From: Coriobacteriaceae bacterium
GTDB lineage: Bacteria; Actinomycetota; Coriobacteriia; Coriobacteriales; Coriobacteriaceae
Assembly: GCA_902364975.1 (NCBI GenBank)
Contig: CABJFQ010000002.1
Coordinates: forward strand, 62,001-126,000
Direction of reading: 5' to 3'
Length of the DNA stretch: 64,000 nucleotides
How positions within the stretch are numbered: position 1 is the stretch's first letter; every line of letters starts with the position of its first letter. A model generated the notes under the pieces. The model was not told where the DNA came from and made no database searches. It saw only the letters and a list, made by a program, of their open reading frames with translations. The translations under genes were made by a program, and so were the position numbers. Shown piece by piece: positions 25,960 to 33,539 of the stretch.

Positions 25960-26220
25960 GGAAAGTGCATCCCAGAATTAAGCCTCGGAACGGGATGCAT
26001 TTTCCAGTAGATGCTTCAGTGGAAAGTTCATCCCAGAATTCAGGCTCAGAACGGGACACGCTTTCCGGATGGCATGCTTGGCGGAAACTACGACCCAGTA
26101 TTTGGCTCCAGAACGGGACAACCTTTCCGAATCGGTCTTCAAGCGGAAACTACGCCCCGGATTTGACCTTCAGACCGGGATCCCGTTTCCGGTTGAGGCC
26201 TCGAGCGGAAAGCGCATCCC
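25960..26220. repeat. Array B: alternating palindromic 14-bp arms, about 61-62 bp period
   Basis: Forward arms start at 25960, 26021, 26083, 26145 and 26207; inverted arms at 25992, 26053, 26115 and 26177. The first pair (GGAAAGTGCATCCC with GGGATGCATTTTCC) matches at 13 of 14 positions; later pairs match less well. The last forward arm, GGAAAGCGCATCCC, is identical to the third arm of array A. Spacer consensus is about RGAATTNNGCTCAGAAC and GGTTGNNGCCTCNAGC. It is upstream of the AbiEi-like gene. Confidence 0.85.
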
Positions 26221-26289
26221 ATAATCCCCAATGGCACCGCAGCGCATTTCGTGTCCGCGTGGGCGTTTGCGCCGGTCGTCGAATGACGT

Positions 26290-26320
26290 TATAGCTGGCT
26301 ATATTATGGGTAGCTATAAT
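26290..26320 (+). promoter_or_regulatory. Candidate promoter with an operator-like dyad
   Basis: A perfect -10 hexamer TATAAT at 26315-26320 overlaps an inverted repeat, TATAGCT (26290-26296) with AGCTATA (26312-26318). The -35 region is weak. It would start the candidate RNA that follows. Confidence 0.4.
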
Positions 26321-26325
26321 GTTCG

Positions 26326-26531
26326 ACTTTTCGACAACCCTCGGCCTGTGGCAGAGCATGGGTCGCCAATCAAGGCGGCGGTTGCCGAGGCCTCGTTACC
26401 GAAAATCCATTTGTTAAACCTGGCACCCGTGGGTAGAATAAAGTCGACGGCAGCCCAAGTAGTGAAGAGCTGGGCAGCGCCGTTACTCAGTTTAAGGGGT
26501 CAATGCCTTAACGGCGTCGACCCCTCTTTTT
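26326..26531 (+). ncRNA. Candidate structured small RNA
   Basis: About 205 nt downstream of TATAAT has no convincing ORF but successive stems: CCTCGGC (26339-26345) with GCCGAGG (26384-26390); ACGGC-GCCCA (26447-26457) with TGGGC-GCCGT (26471-26483); and a terminator stem, AGGGGTC (26495-26501) with GACCCCT (26519-26525) followed by CTTTTT. It resembles no RNA family I recognise (not SRP, tmRNA, 6S or RNase P). Its 3' end overlaps the 3' end of an opposing hydrophobic mini-ORF, the geometry of a type I antitoxin. Confidence 0.35.
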
Positions 26532-26648
26532 ATGCTTCGAATGCTGCTTGAGTGCCTCGGAAAGTTCGATAAGCGCCGTGAAGAGCGAGACCAAAGCAAC
26601 CAAGAGCTCTACGAGCTCTGATGGGCCCGGGATGACCTCTGATTCAAG
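26508..26648 (-). CDS. Candidate hydrophobic micro-protein (type I toxin-like), start uncertain
   Basis: An uninterrupted minus-strand frame, too short for routine calling. It has a hydrophobic core, LVELLVALVSLFTALIEL, and a basic tail, KQHSKHKKRGRRR. This is the layout of Fst/TxpA-like membrane toxins. The frame opens after a TGA at about 26649, and the only canonical start is TTG at 26603, giving 31 residues. A possible ribosome-binding sequence is weak, so the gene may be degenerate. The last codons lie within the terminator of the opposing candidate RNA. Judged by residue pattern only. Confidence 0.3.
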   Translation of the reverse strand, partial: LESEVIPGPSELVELLVALVSLFTALIELSEALKQHSKHKKRGRRR

Positions 26649-26669
26649 TCACCGGGCCTAAATCTTTTT
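26624..26669 (+). terminator. Hairpin with T-run (also 5' leader hairpin for the opposing mini-ORF)
   Basis: GGCCCGG (26624-26630) pairs with CCGGGCC (26652-26658), with an inner TGAC/GTCA pair, followed by TTTTT. On the minus strand the same stem would lie in the leader of the hydrophobic mini-ORF. Confidence 0.5.
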
Positions 26670-26832
26670 CAGGCATTTGAATAGAGCGGGCGATTCTCTT
26701 GGGGCCGTCTGCATGGCGTATGCCTGGCGCGCGTGGCATTGCGTCCCGCTTTTGTGTCCGCACGGGCGCCTATCCTTACGGCAATGTAGCCGCCTATGTA
26801 ACGAGCGGCAGTTGACGGAGAAAGGCCCAACC

Positions 26833-27654
26833 GTGTCAGCTGAAAAGACGCCGTGTATCTCGGCTATCGATACGACGAACTTTGCGCGCCAGATTGTGCT
26901 GGACTTTGAGTTTGCGCCGGTGCCAAAGCAGCGTCAGCGCCGTGGACTGTGCAATGAGATTATCGAGGCCGGCGCCGTCAAGCTCGATTACCACGGCAAC
27001 GTTATGGGCGAGTTCTCGCAGTTTGTACAGACGGAATTTACCGAAGGCGTTGCGTTCCCCGTCCGCGAGCTCACAGGGATATCGGCCGTGGGCACCGCGA
27101 TGGCCGATCCGCTCTACATGGTGATCAAAAGGCTCAGCGATTGGATCGGGCGCTACTCCGCCCGGGTGGTCTGTTGGAGCGGGGCGGATCGTCGACAGCT
27201 TTTGATCGAGTGCCAAGCAAAGCACATCGATCTTTCCGCATTTCCTACGGACTGGGCCGACCTGCAGGCGTTTTACACCTCGATCATGGACATGAGCAGC
27301 CACGGGTGCGTCTCTTTGAGTGACGCAGCGACGTGGTTTGGCATCGAGTTCGACGAGTCGACGGGTCACGCCCACAGCGCCCTAGCCGATGCGCGCGTGA
27401 CCGCCAAGCTGCTCAAGCAGATGGTGGACGGGGACTACCGCGTGAGCCCGCGCGCCCAGGAGGTCCGTCAACGGTGGGGGATGGGCGAGCGAGCTCAGAC
27501 GCGCCTTTCCAGCAAGTGCTCCGAGCTGGGCGACCTGCTGCTAAAGCTGAAGGCGGAGGGGGTAGGCCTTTTGAGAACGCCATTCGGTTTGGCATGGCGG
27601 GGCTGTAAGCGCGAGCCCGCCCTGTTGTTTGAATCGAAGCGTCAACCAGTATGA
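26833..27654 (+). CDS. DEDDh 3'-5' exonuclease domain protein
   Basis: 273 residues read from GTG 26833 after TTGACGGAGAAAG. An in-frame ATG 156 nt earlier would add a stretch unlike the family. ExoI is IVLDFEFAPV (Asp and Glu) near residue 25, with NEIIEAGAVKLD just after. The final ExoIII is GHAHSALADARVTAKLL with His and Asp near 178-185. This matches the DnaQ/KapD/ERI-1-like exonuclease superfamily acting on RNA or DNA ends. It is a single gene in the accessory island with no obvious partner. It could act in RNA trimming or in defence. Confidence 0.8.
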   Translation: MSAEKTPCISAIDTTNFARQIVLDFEFAPVPKQRQRRGLCNEIIEAGAVKLDYHGNVMGEFSQFVQTEFTEGVAFPVRELTGISAVGTAMADPLYMVIKRLSDWIGRYSARVVCWSGADRRQLLIECQAKHIDLSAFPTDWADLQAFYTSIMDMSSHGCVSLSDAATWFGIEFDESTGHAHSALADARVTAKLLKQMVDGDYRVSPRAQEVRQRWGMGERAQTRLSSKCSELGDLLLKLKAEGVGLLRTPFGLAWRGCKREPALLFESKRQPV

Positions 27655-27732
27655 CGAGCTGTCTGGTCTGTCTGCCTACGCCCCCGCAATCCCGCGGGCC
27701 GCACTCAACAGCTCATACTCCCTCTGGCTCCA

Positions 27733-28098
27733 CTAGTACAGCTCGGCCGTGCGTACGGCGTCGCGGCACAGGTCCAGGAATGCCTCGGCTCCCTCGCAGA
27801 AGCACTCTCGGGCAAAGGCGCCGGATCCGTCCGCAACGCATACGCCGTCAGCAAAGAGCTTCCAGCTAGACGGCTCGCGAGAGTCGTCTCCAAGCAGCTT
27901 GATCTGCAGCACGTGCGGGCTGCCGGCGGCGCAGAGTTCTTCCTCGAGCACCTGCACCGTAAAGCGCATCTGGTGGGAGAGGCTGCTCTTGATCATGGCC
28001 GAGGCGTAGCCATTTGGCTTATCCAGAAGATGCATGTGATTCGGTTTGACGATCAGGTTGTGGAAGTTACGCTCGCTGCGCACGGAGAAATTGTCCAT
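27733..28098 (-). CDS. Hypothetical protein
   Basis: 121 residues; the start at ATG 28098 was chosen for AAAGGAGTCCGT directly upstream. The sequence is mixed alpha/beta, with no signal peptide or membrane segment. It includes NLIVKPNHMHLLDKPNG, VLQIKLLGDD and an acidic, cysteine-containing end (CFCEGAEAFLDLCRDAV). I do not recognise the family. It stands alone between the exonuclease gene and a one-TM protein gene. Confidence 0.6.
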   Translation of the reverse strand: MDNFSVRSERNFHNLIVKPNHMHLLDKPNGYASAMIKSSLSHQMRFTVQVLEEELCAAGSPHVLQIKLLGDDSREPSSWKLFADGVCVADGSGAFARECFCEGAEAFLDLCRDAVRTAELY

Positions 28099-28316
28099 AC
28101 GGACTCCTTTCATCGATGTTGGCAGGGCCACCGTGCCTCTTGGCCGGTTGGCGTCGGGATCGTGGAGCCAACTCTCTACCCCGACTCTGGATAAAATGCG
28201 CCCGCTCCTTGCGGGCAAGAGGAAGTCTATCAACGTGTACGGACAGAAATCAAGCGCCGCCTGCGAAATGACGCGTGAACGGCGTTGGTTTCCCAAGTGA
28301 TTATTCGGCTTTCATC

Positions 28317-28393
28317 CGGAAAAGTGTCGAAATCAGCCGTGTAAAAGTACGGAAAAGTGTCGAAATAGGCACCTTAAAACTTCGGAAAAGTGT
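28317..28393. repeat. Three iteron-like direct repeats at 33-bp spacing
   Basis: CGGAAAAGTGTCGAAAT occurs at 28317-28333 and 28350-28366, and a partial copy CGGAAAAGTGT at 28383-28393, exactly 33 bp apart, about three helical turns. They lie in the 364-bp gap between the hypothetical gene and the one-TM protein gene. No ORF is supported in the rest of that gap. Confidence 0.75.
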
Positions 28394-28462
28394 AGCTGGA
28401 TGACAAAACAGCACTTAGAAGCCGGTGCTGGATGCGGAATCCTGTGGCCGCCTTAACCCCCG

Positions 28463-29446
28463 CTACTCGTCCCCGTCGTTGGGGTCGCCCTTGAGGGTGT
28501 TGATGTCCAGGTACTGGTTGTCGTCCTCTTTTTCCTGCGTTGCCGACTCCGCTTGGGTGGGGCCGGAGAACAGCCGGAATCCCTCAAACGCAATGACACC
28601 GAGCAGGGCAATGACAATGGCGATAAAGGCAACCTTGACTGCCTGCGGAAATTCCGAGAAACGCAGTGCCTTTTCCTCGGCGTAATAATCGGCGAAGCGC
28701 TCTTCGCCCGTGCTTTTGGTATACGCCGGTGCGGACGCGGCCTCCGGGTCATATTCCGGTGCAGGCGTGGCAGCGTACGGATCGTTGAGATAATCGCTCG
28801 ATGCGGTGCCATAATCCTCGGTCTCGATGCGACCGGTGCCAGCATAGCCATCGGAATAATCGGAATATGCCGCACCGCCCTCATAGTCCGCGGCGCTCGT
28901 GTTGGCGGCAAAAAGCGGGTTAACTGGAACGTCGAGCGCCGACATGCCGGTAGAGGTCTCATCCAGATCGGCTGCAGCCCAGGAATCGTAGGCAACCTGA
29001 CGGGCAACGGGCTCATCGAGCCTTGTGACCGGAGGCTTGCGTGCCGCAGGAACGGGCAACTGCTGGGCGTTGAACATAACGGTGCTGTCGGCCGATTTGC
29101 CCTGCGTCGCTGCAGCGAGAAATGCCGCCGTCTCGGACGGGTCGCTTGCAGGGCGGGGAGCGGGCGTGGGCGCCGAAGTGGGTGCGGGCGTAGGCGCGGG
29201 CGTCGAAACAGACGACTGCGCAGGAGTCGGCGCAGATGCGGGCTTAGGCGCAAGTGCGGGATTGGGGCTTGACGGGCGAGCCCCGCCGCCCATGAGTTCG
29301 TCGGCGGTCCACGGGCGATCATCCATCACGTCGTCAAGGCTCAGCGAAAACAGGTCGTCTTCACCCTCATCGAACATGCGGTGCACATGTCCACCAATTG
29401 CCGGAATCAATCCGCGACCGGTGCATGATGCCTTGCTCAACGCCAT
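28463..29446 (-). CDS. Hypothetical one-TM protein with Pro/Ala-rich cytoplasmic region
   Basis: 327 residues read from ATG 29446, which has an AAAGGGTGG-type ribosome-binding site. A short acidic N-terminus (FDEGEDDLFSLSLDDVMDD) is followed by a low-complexity region of PTPAP repeats (residues about 60-105), a Tyr/Asp-rich stretch, one transmembrane helix, VKVAFIAIVIALLGVIAFEG, near residue 275, and an acidic tail. There is no signal peptide, so the large N-terminal part is probably cytoplasmic. The family is not recognised. A divisome or scaffold role would be pure speculation. Confidence 0.7.
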   Translation of the reverse strand: MALSKASCTGRGLIPAIGGHVHRMFDEGEDDLFSLSLDDVMDDRPWTADELMGGGARPSSPNPALAPKPASAPTPAQSSVSTPAPTPAPTSAPTPAPRPASDPSETAAFLAAATQGKSADSTVMFNAQQLPVPAARKPPVTRLDEPVARQVAYDSWAAADLDETSTGMSALDVPVNPLFAANTSAADYEGGAAYSDYSDGYAGTGRIETEDYGTASSDYLNDPYAATPAPEYDPEAASAPAYTKSTGEERFADYYAEEKALRFSEFPQAVKVAFIAIVIALLGVIAFEGFRLFSGPTQAESATQEKEDDNQYLDINTLKGDPNDGDE

Positions 29447-29569
29447 TCTGTTCCACCCTTTCGAAATACTAATGACATCGATTATATGGAACTTTCCAAG
29501 CGGCTCGGTCTTGGATTCATGCTTTCCAGAACTCGCGCCCAAAAGGGGAGGGGCAATCCAGGCGAGTGC

Positions 29570-30223
29570 CTACTTGTCGCCTGCTGCCGCCTTGGCCTCA
29601 TTGAGGTAGCTATAGAAGCTGTATTTGGAGATGCCAAAGAACTCGCAGGCGCGCTCGCTCGACTTGGAAATGAGGAAGGCGCCGCGACGGTCGAGGTAGC
29701 CAATGGCGCGAATGCGCTCATCTTTGGTCATAAGGGCTGCGGGCTTGCCCACGTATTGCTCGCACTCGCGCAGCAGATCTTCGAGCAGGTCGCCGATGTT
29801 TTTGGTAATGGGCTCGGGCTCGGTGTAGCCCGTGGCGCCGGTGCCGGTAAAGGCATCGAGCGAGCGCTCAAAAGCCTTCATGAGCGTAATGTCAAAGTTA
29901 ATGCCCAAAATGCCGACGGGTTTGCCCTCGTCGTTGCGGATAAAGATGGTCGAGGACTTGAGCAGCTTGCCATCGGTGGTTTTGGTGAGGTATGGCTCGC
30001 GGTCGTGCACGTCGGTGGTGCCCTCGTGCATGGACTCAAACACAATATGGCTGGGGCCGTCACCCAGTTTGCGCCCGCTGACGTGGCCGTTTTCGATCAC
30101 TACGATGGAGTGGTCCACGTCTTCGGTTTCCAGGTCGTGGACGACGACTTCGCAGTTGGGGCCAAATTGGAGCGCCAGGCCGTGTGCAAGGCGCTTATAA
30201 AACTCAATCTGTGCGGGGGTCAT
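29570..30223 (-). CDS. YheO-type PAS/HTH transcriptional regulator B
   Basis: A 217-residue protein, paralogous to the one at 14004-14660. The YheO domain has EVVVHDLETEDVDHSIVVIENG and GRKLGDGPSHIVFE. The sensor continues through STIFIRNDEGKPVGILGINFD, and the C-terminal HTH is FFGISKYSFYSYLNEAK. It lies divergently from dpaL, 277 bp away, with dyads in between. YheO-type regulators of this class are often next to diaminopropionate ammonia-lyase genes (DpaR-like). The probable role is purine- or diaminopropionate-responsive control of the dpaL-ygeY-ygeW genes. Confidence 0.88.
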   Translation of the reverse strand: MTPAQIEFYKRLAHGLALQFGPNCEVVVHDLETEDVDHSIVVIENGHVSGRKLGDGPSHIVFESMHEGTTDVHDREPYLTKTTDGKLLKSSTIFIRNDEGKPVGILGINFDITLMKAFERSLDAFTGTGATGYTEPEPITKNIGDLLEDLLRECEQYVGKPAALMTKDERIRAIGYLDRRGAFLISKSSERACEFFGISKYSFYSYLNEAKAAAGDK

Positions 30224-30342
30224 GGGTGCCTTCCTAAAAATTAGTTTGGGCTCACTTTGCCATAAACCACACCTGTTCGCAAATAACGAAAGCGTTGCTG
30301 CGTTATGTAACCGTTCGGCGACGAAAAGGTACCGATTACGGC

Positions 30343-30413
30343 AACAAACAATTTGTTAGGTTTGCCAATCAAAAAGTGTGATAGAACAGTGCTAACAAAC
30401 TTTTTGTTTGGCA
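30343..30413. promoter_or_regulatory. Operator-like dyads upstream of dpaL
   Basis: Two AACAAA-N-TTTGTT-type dyads, at 30343-30358 and 30394-30409, and an interlocking inverted repeat, TGCCAATCAAAAAG (about 30363-30376) with CTTTTTGTTTGGCA (30400-30413), 13 of 14 matching. They are well placed to bind regulator B between the divergent genes. Confidence 0.5.
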
Positions 30414-30500
30414 TCCACATAAAAGTTCAGTCGCATGAATGGGAATGGACTGAAACGCGTATGCGGGGGCCGGCAAGAGAGGACTTAAGGAGTTCACCGT

Positions 30501-31715
30501 ATGGCCGATAAGATCCAGTGGGCGGGCAACACGATGCCCAAGAGCGATGACAAGCACTTGGGAATCATGAGCCTCGACCACGTGAAGAAGGCCCGCGCCT
30601 TCCACCAGTCGTTCCCTCAATATACCGTCACTCCGCTTGCCCGCCTGGATGGCCAGGCCGCGCGCCTGGGCCTGTCCAACCTGTGCGTCAAGGACGAGAG
30701 CTATCGCTTTGGCCTCAACGCCTTTAAGGTTCTGGGCGGTTCGTTTGCCATGGCCAACTACATTGCCGACGAGACCGGCAAGGACGTTGCCGAGTGCACC
30801 TTCGATTACCTGACCTCCGATCAGCTTGCCAAGGACTTTGGCCAGGCCACCTTCTTTACCGCCACCGACGGCAACCATGGCCGCGGCGTGGCATGGGCTG
30901 CCAACAAGCTGGGCCAGAAGGCCGTCGTGCACATGCCCAAGGGTTCCACCAAGCCCCGCTTCGATAACATCGCCGCCGAGGGCGCCACGGTGACCATCGA
31001 AGAGGTCAACTACGACGAGTGCGTGCGCATGGCCGCCGCCGAGGCCGATGCCTGCGAGCGCGGCGTTATCGTTCAGGACACCGCCTGGGAGGGCTACGAG
31101 AAGATCCCGTCCTGGATCATGGAGGGCTACGGCACCATGGCTTCCGAGGCTGCCGAGCAGCTGCGCGAGATGGCCATCAACCGCCCGACGCACGTCTTTG
31201 TTCAGGCTGGCGTGGGCTCGCTGGCCGGCGCTGTGGTGGGCTACTTCACCAACCTGTATCCCGATAACCCGCCCACCTTCGTCGTGGTCGAGTGCGCGCC
31301 TGCCGCCTGCCTGTACAAGGGCGCTGCCGCCGGCGACGGCAATCCGCGCATCGTGGACGGCGACATGCCCTCCATCATGGCCGGCCTGTGCTGCGGCGAG
31401 CCCAACATCCTGGGCTGGGATATCCTGCGCAACCACACCACCGCCTTCGTGTCCTGCCCCGACTGGGTTACCGCTCGCGGCATGCGCACCCTGGGCGCTC
31501 CCGAGAAGGGCGACCCGCGCGTCATCTCCGGCGAGTCCGGCGCAGTGACCACCGGCCTGGTCGAGACCCTCATGCTCGATCCCGAGTACGCCGAGCTCAA
31601 GGAGCTCATCGGTCTGGACAAGACGAGCTCCGTGCTCTGCTTCTCCACCGAGGGCGACACCGATCCGGATCAGTATCGCCGCATCGTCTGGGAGGGCGAG
31701 TATCCGACCTGCTAG
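30501..31715 (+). CDS. dpaL: 2,3-diaminopropionate ammonia-lyase (YgeX/DpaL)
   Basis: A 404-residue PLP fold-type II enzyme that converts 2,3-diaminopropionate to pyruvate and two ammonia. The PLP lysine is Lys76 in SYRFGLNAFKVLGG. The phosphate-binding loop is in ATDGNHGRGVAWAA, and VQAGVGSLAGAVVG follows in the middle. AAGGAG precedes the ATG. In purine clusters this is the final step, linking ureido-derived diaminopropionate to central metabolism. It is first of the dpaL-ygeY-ygeW series; a strongly structured spacer separates it from ygeY. Confidence 0.93.
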   Translation: MADKIQWAGNTMPKSDDKHLGIMSLDHVKKARAFHQSFPQYTVTPLARLDGQAARLGLSNLCVKDESYRFGLNAFKVLGGSFAMANYIADETGKDVAECTFDYLTSDQLAKDFGQATFFTATDGNHGRGVAWAANKLGQKAVVHMPKGSTKPRFDNIAAEGATVTIEEVNYDECVRMAAAEADACERGVIVQDTAWEGYEKIPSWIMEGYGTMASEAAEQLREMAINRPTHVFVQAGVGSLAGAVVGYFTNLYPDNPPTFVVVECAPAACLYKGAAAGDGNPRIVDGDMPSIMAGLCCGEPNILGWDILRNHTTAFVSCPDWVTARGMRTLGAPEKGDPRVISGESGAVTTGLVETLMLDPEYAELKELIGLDKTSSVLCFSTEGDTDPDQYRRIVWEGEYPTC

Positions 31716-31730
31716 CAGACTGACCTGTCC

Positions 31731-31848
31731 GGAGGCAGCCGGAGGACTTTACTCCCTGCTCGGACAGTCCTGCTCGCACGGAGAGCACATTAAGTGCTCT
31801 CCGGCTCGTGCGGAACTCGCGACGGAGCAAAGTCCTCCGTCCGCCTCC
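31731..31848 (+). other. 118-nt highly structured intergenic element
   Basis: Nested complementary segments: GGAGGC (31731-31736) with GCCTCC (31843-31848); GGAGGACTTT (31741-31750) with AAAGTCCTCC (31829-31838); CGCAC (31775-31779) with GTGCG (31808-31812); and GGAGAGCAC (31780-31788) with GTGCTCTCC (31794-31802). Together they make one long branched hairpin. No T-run follows, so it is not a simple terminator. It may be a MITE, an mRNA processing site or a regulatory RNA. Confidence 0.65.
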
Positions 31849-31952
31849 TATGGTTACTTGCTTGTGGGGTGCTCGACCTCACGCTGCTTGGCACAAGTGA
31901 TCTATCTGAAATATCTACCTGTAGGTAAACCCTTGTAGAAAGGTTGACTGTT

Positions 31953-33338
31953 ATGACTAAAGAACTCGATTTTGATGCCATTAAGGCTGCTGCGGAGTCT
32001 CATCGTGCTGATATGACTCGCTTCCTGCGCGCCATGATCTCCCACCCCTCTGAGTCCTGCGAGGAGGGTGAGGTTGTTGCCTGCATCAAGGCCGAGATGG
32101 AGAGCCTTGGCTATGACGAGGTCAAGGTCGACGGCCTGGGCAACGTTATGGGCTTTATGGGCGAGGGCGACAAGATCATCGCCATCGACTCCCACATCGA
32201 CACCGTCGGTATCGGCAACATCGAGAACTGGGACGCCGATCCCTATGAGGGCTACGAGACCGACGAGATCATCTACGGCCGCGGCGGCTCCGACCAGGAG
32301 GGCGGCATGGCTTCCGCTACCTACGCTGCCAAGATGATGAAGGACATGGGCCTCATCCCCGAGGGCTACAAGATCATGGTCGTCGGCACCGTCCAGGAAG
32401 AGGACTGCGACGGCATGTGCTGGCAGTACATCTACAACAAGGACGGCATTAAGCCCGAGTTCGTCATTTCCACCGAGCCCACCGACGGCGGCATCTATCG
32501 CGGTCACCGCGGCCGCATGGAGATCCGCGTCGACGTTCACGGCACCTCCTGCCACGGCTCCGCTCCCGACCGCGGCGACAACGCCATTTACAAGATGGCC
32601 GACATCATCGCCGACGTCCGCGCCCTCAACAACAACGGCTGCGACGAGTCGACCGACATCAAGGGCCTCGTCAAGATGCTCGACCCCAAGTACAACCCCG
32701 AGCACTTCGAGGACGCCCGCTTCCTGGGCCGCGGCACCTGCACCGTCAGCCAGATCTTCTACACCAGCCCCAGCCGTTGCGCCGTGGCTGATTCCTGCGC
32801 CATCTCCATCGACCGTCGCATGACCGCCGGTGAGACCTGGGAGTCCTGCCTGGACGAGATCCGTAACCTGCCGGCCGCCAAGAAGTACGGCGACGACGTG
32901 AAGGTCTCCATGTACATGTATGACCGTCCGTCCTGGACCGGCGAGGTCTACGAGACCGAGGCTTACTTCCCCACGTGGATCAACAAGGAGACTGCTCCGC
33001 ACGTCAAGGCCCTCGTCGACGCCCACAAGGCCATGTTCGGTGACAAGCGCATCGGCTGCGAGCCCAGCATGGACAAGCGCACCGGTCGCCCGCTGTGCGA
33101 CAAGTGGACCTTCTCCACGAACTGCGTTTCCATCCAGGGCCGCTATGGCATCCCCTGCGTCGGCTTCGGCCCGGGTGCCGAGTCTCAGGCTCACGCTCCC
33201 AACGAGGTCACCTACAAGGACGACCTGGTCACCGCTGCTGCCATGTACGTGGCTGCCCTGAACCTCTACGATCCGAGCAAGGCCGATGGCGACGCCACCG
33301 TGTTCCGCGCCGGTCTGACCAACAACAAGATCGACTAG
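31953..33338 (+). CDS. ygeY: YgeY-type M20 family hydrolase
   Basis: 461 residues read from ATG 31953 with AGAAAGG upstream. M20 metal motifs are SHIDTVG (His81, Asp83), [10 protein letters not shown] with Asp114, and VQEEDCDG with Glu149/Glu150. YgeY proteins are named selenium-metabolism hydrolases for their co-occurrence with yqeB/yqeC. In the purine cluster the likely job is hydrolysis of a ureido or carbamoyl-amide bond in a urate-derived intermediate before YgeW acts. Dimerisation-domain residues ([20 protein letters not shown]) are intact. Confidence 0.9.
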   Translation: MTKELDFDAIKAAAESHRADMTRFLRAMISHPSESCEEGEVVACIKAEMESLGYDEVKVDGLGNVMGFMGEGDKIIAIDSHIDTVGIGNIENWDADPYEGYETDEIIYGRGGSDQEGGMASATYAAKMMKDMGLIPEGYKIMVVGTVQEEDCDGMCWQYIYNKDGIKPEFVISTEPTDGGIYRGHRGRMEIRVDVHGTSCHGSAPDRGDNAIYKMADIIADVRALNNNGCDESTDIKGLVKMLDPKYNPEHFEDARFLGRGTCTVSQIFYTSPSRCAVADSCAISIDRRMTAGETWESCLDEIRNLPAAKKYGDDVKVSMYMYDRPSWTGEVYETEAYFPTWINKETAPHVKALVDAHKAMFGDKRIGCEPSMDKRTGRPLCDKWTFSTNCVSIQGRYGIPCVGFGPGAESQAHAPNEVTYKDDLVTAAAMYVAALNLYDPSKADGDATVFRAGLTNNKID

Positions 33339-33360
33339 TCCCATTCCTTGATCTTGTTGA

Positions 33361-33385
33361 GCCGGGGGCCGCTCGTATCCCCGGC
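33361..33385 (+). other. Stem-loop between ygeY and ygeW
   Basis: GCCGGGG (33361-33367) with CCCCGGC (33379-33385), 22 bp after the ygeY stop. No T-run follows, so it may slow decay or partly terminate. The rest of the 201-bp gap holds no ORF. Confidence 0.4.
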
Positions 33386-33539
33386 ACCCCCTGTTGACTT
33401 GGGGCCCGCGGTCGTTTTCTCCCATGCTTCCTCAACGGTGGCGGGTCCTCGTCATGGTGCTCTGCATGTTCTAGCCACACGCGCATGCCGGGGCACATCT
33501 ACTCATTGCGATCGTTTCACCTTTAGAAAGGACATTTAC

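Noticed and set aside
24500..26220. CRISPR array
   Set aside because: Units alternate in orientation, arms are short and variable, the between-arm spacers are themselves conserved, and no cas gene is present.
24489..26294. Small open frames across the palindromic arrays
   Set aside because: They follow the repeat period and change frame with it. No ribosome-binding sites and no conserved residues apart from the repeat itself.
26308..26551. Plus-strand 81-residue frame beginning MGSYNVRLF
   Set aside because: No ribosome-binding site, no family resemblance, and it runs through an intrinsic terminator.
26532..26621. 29-residue plus-strand frame after the candidate RNA terminator
   Set aside because: It has no ribosome-binding site and is antisense to the better hydrophobic frame; charged composition gives no family match.
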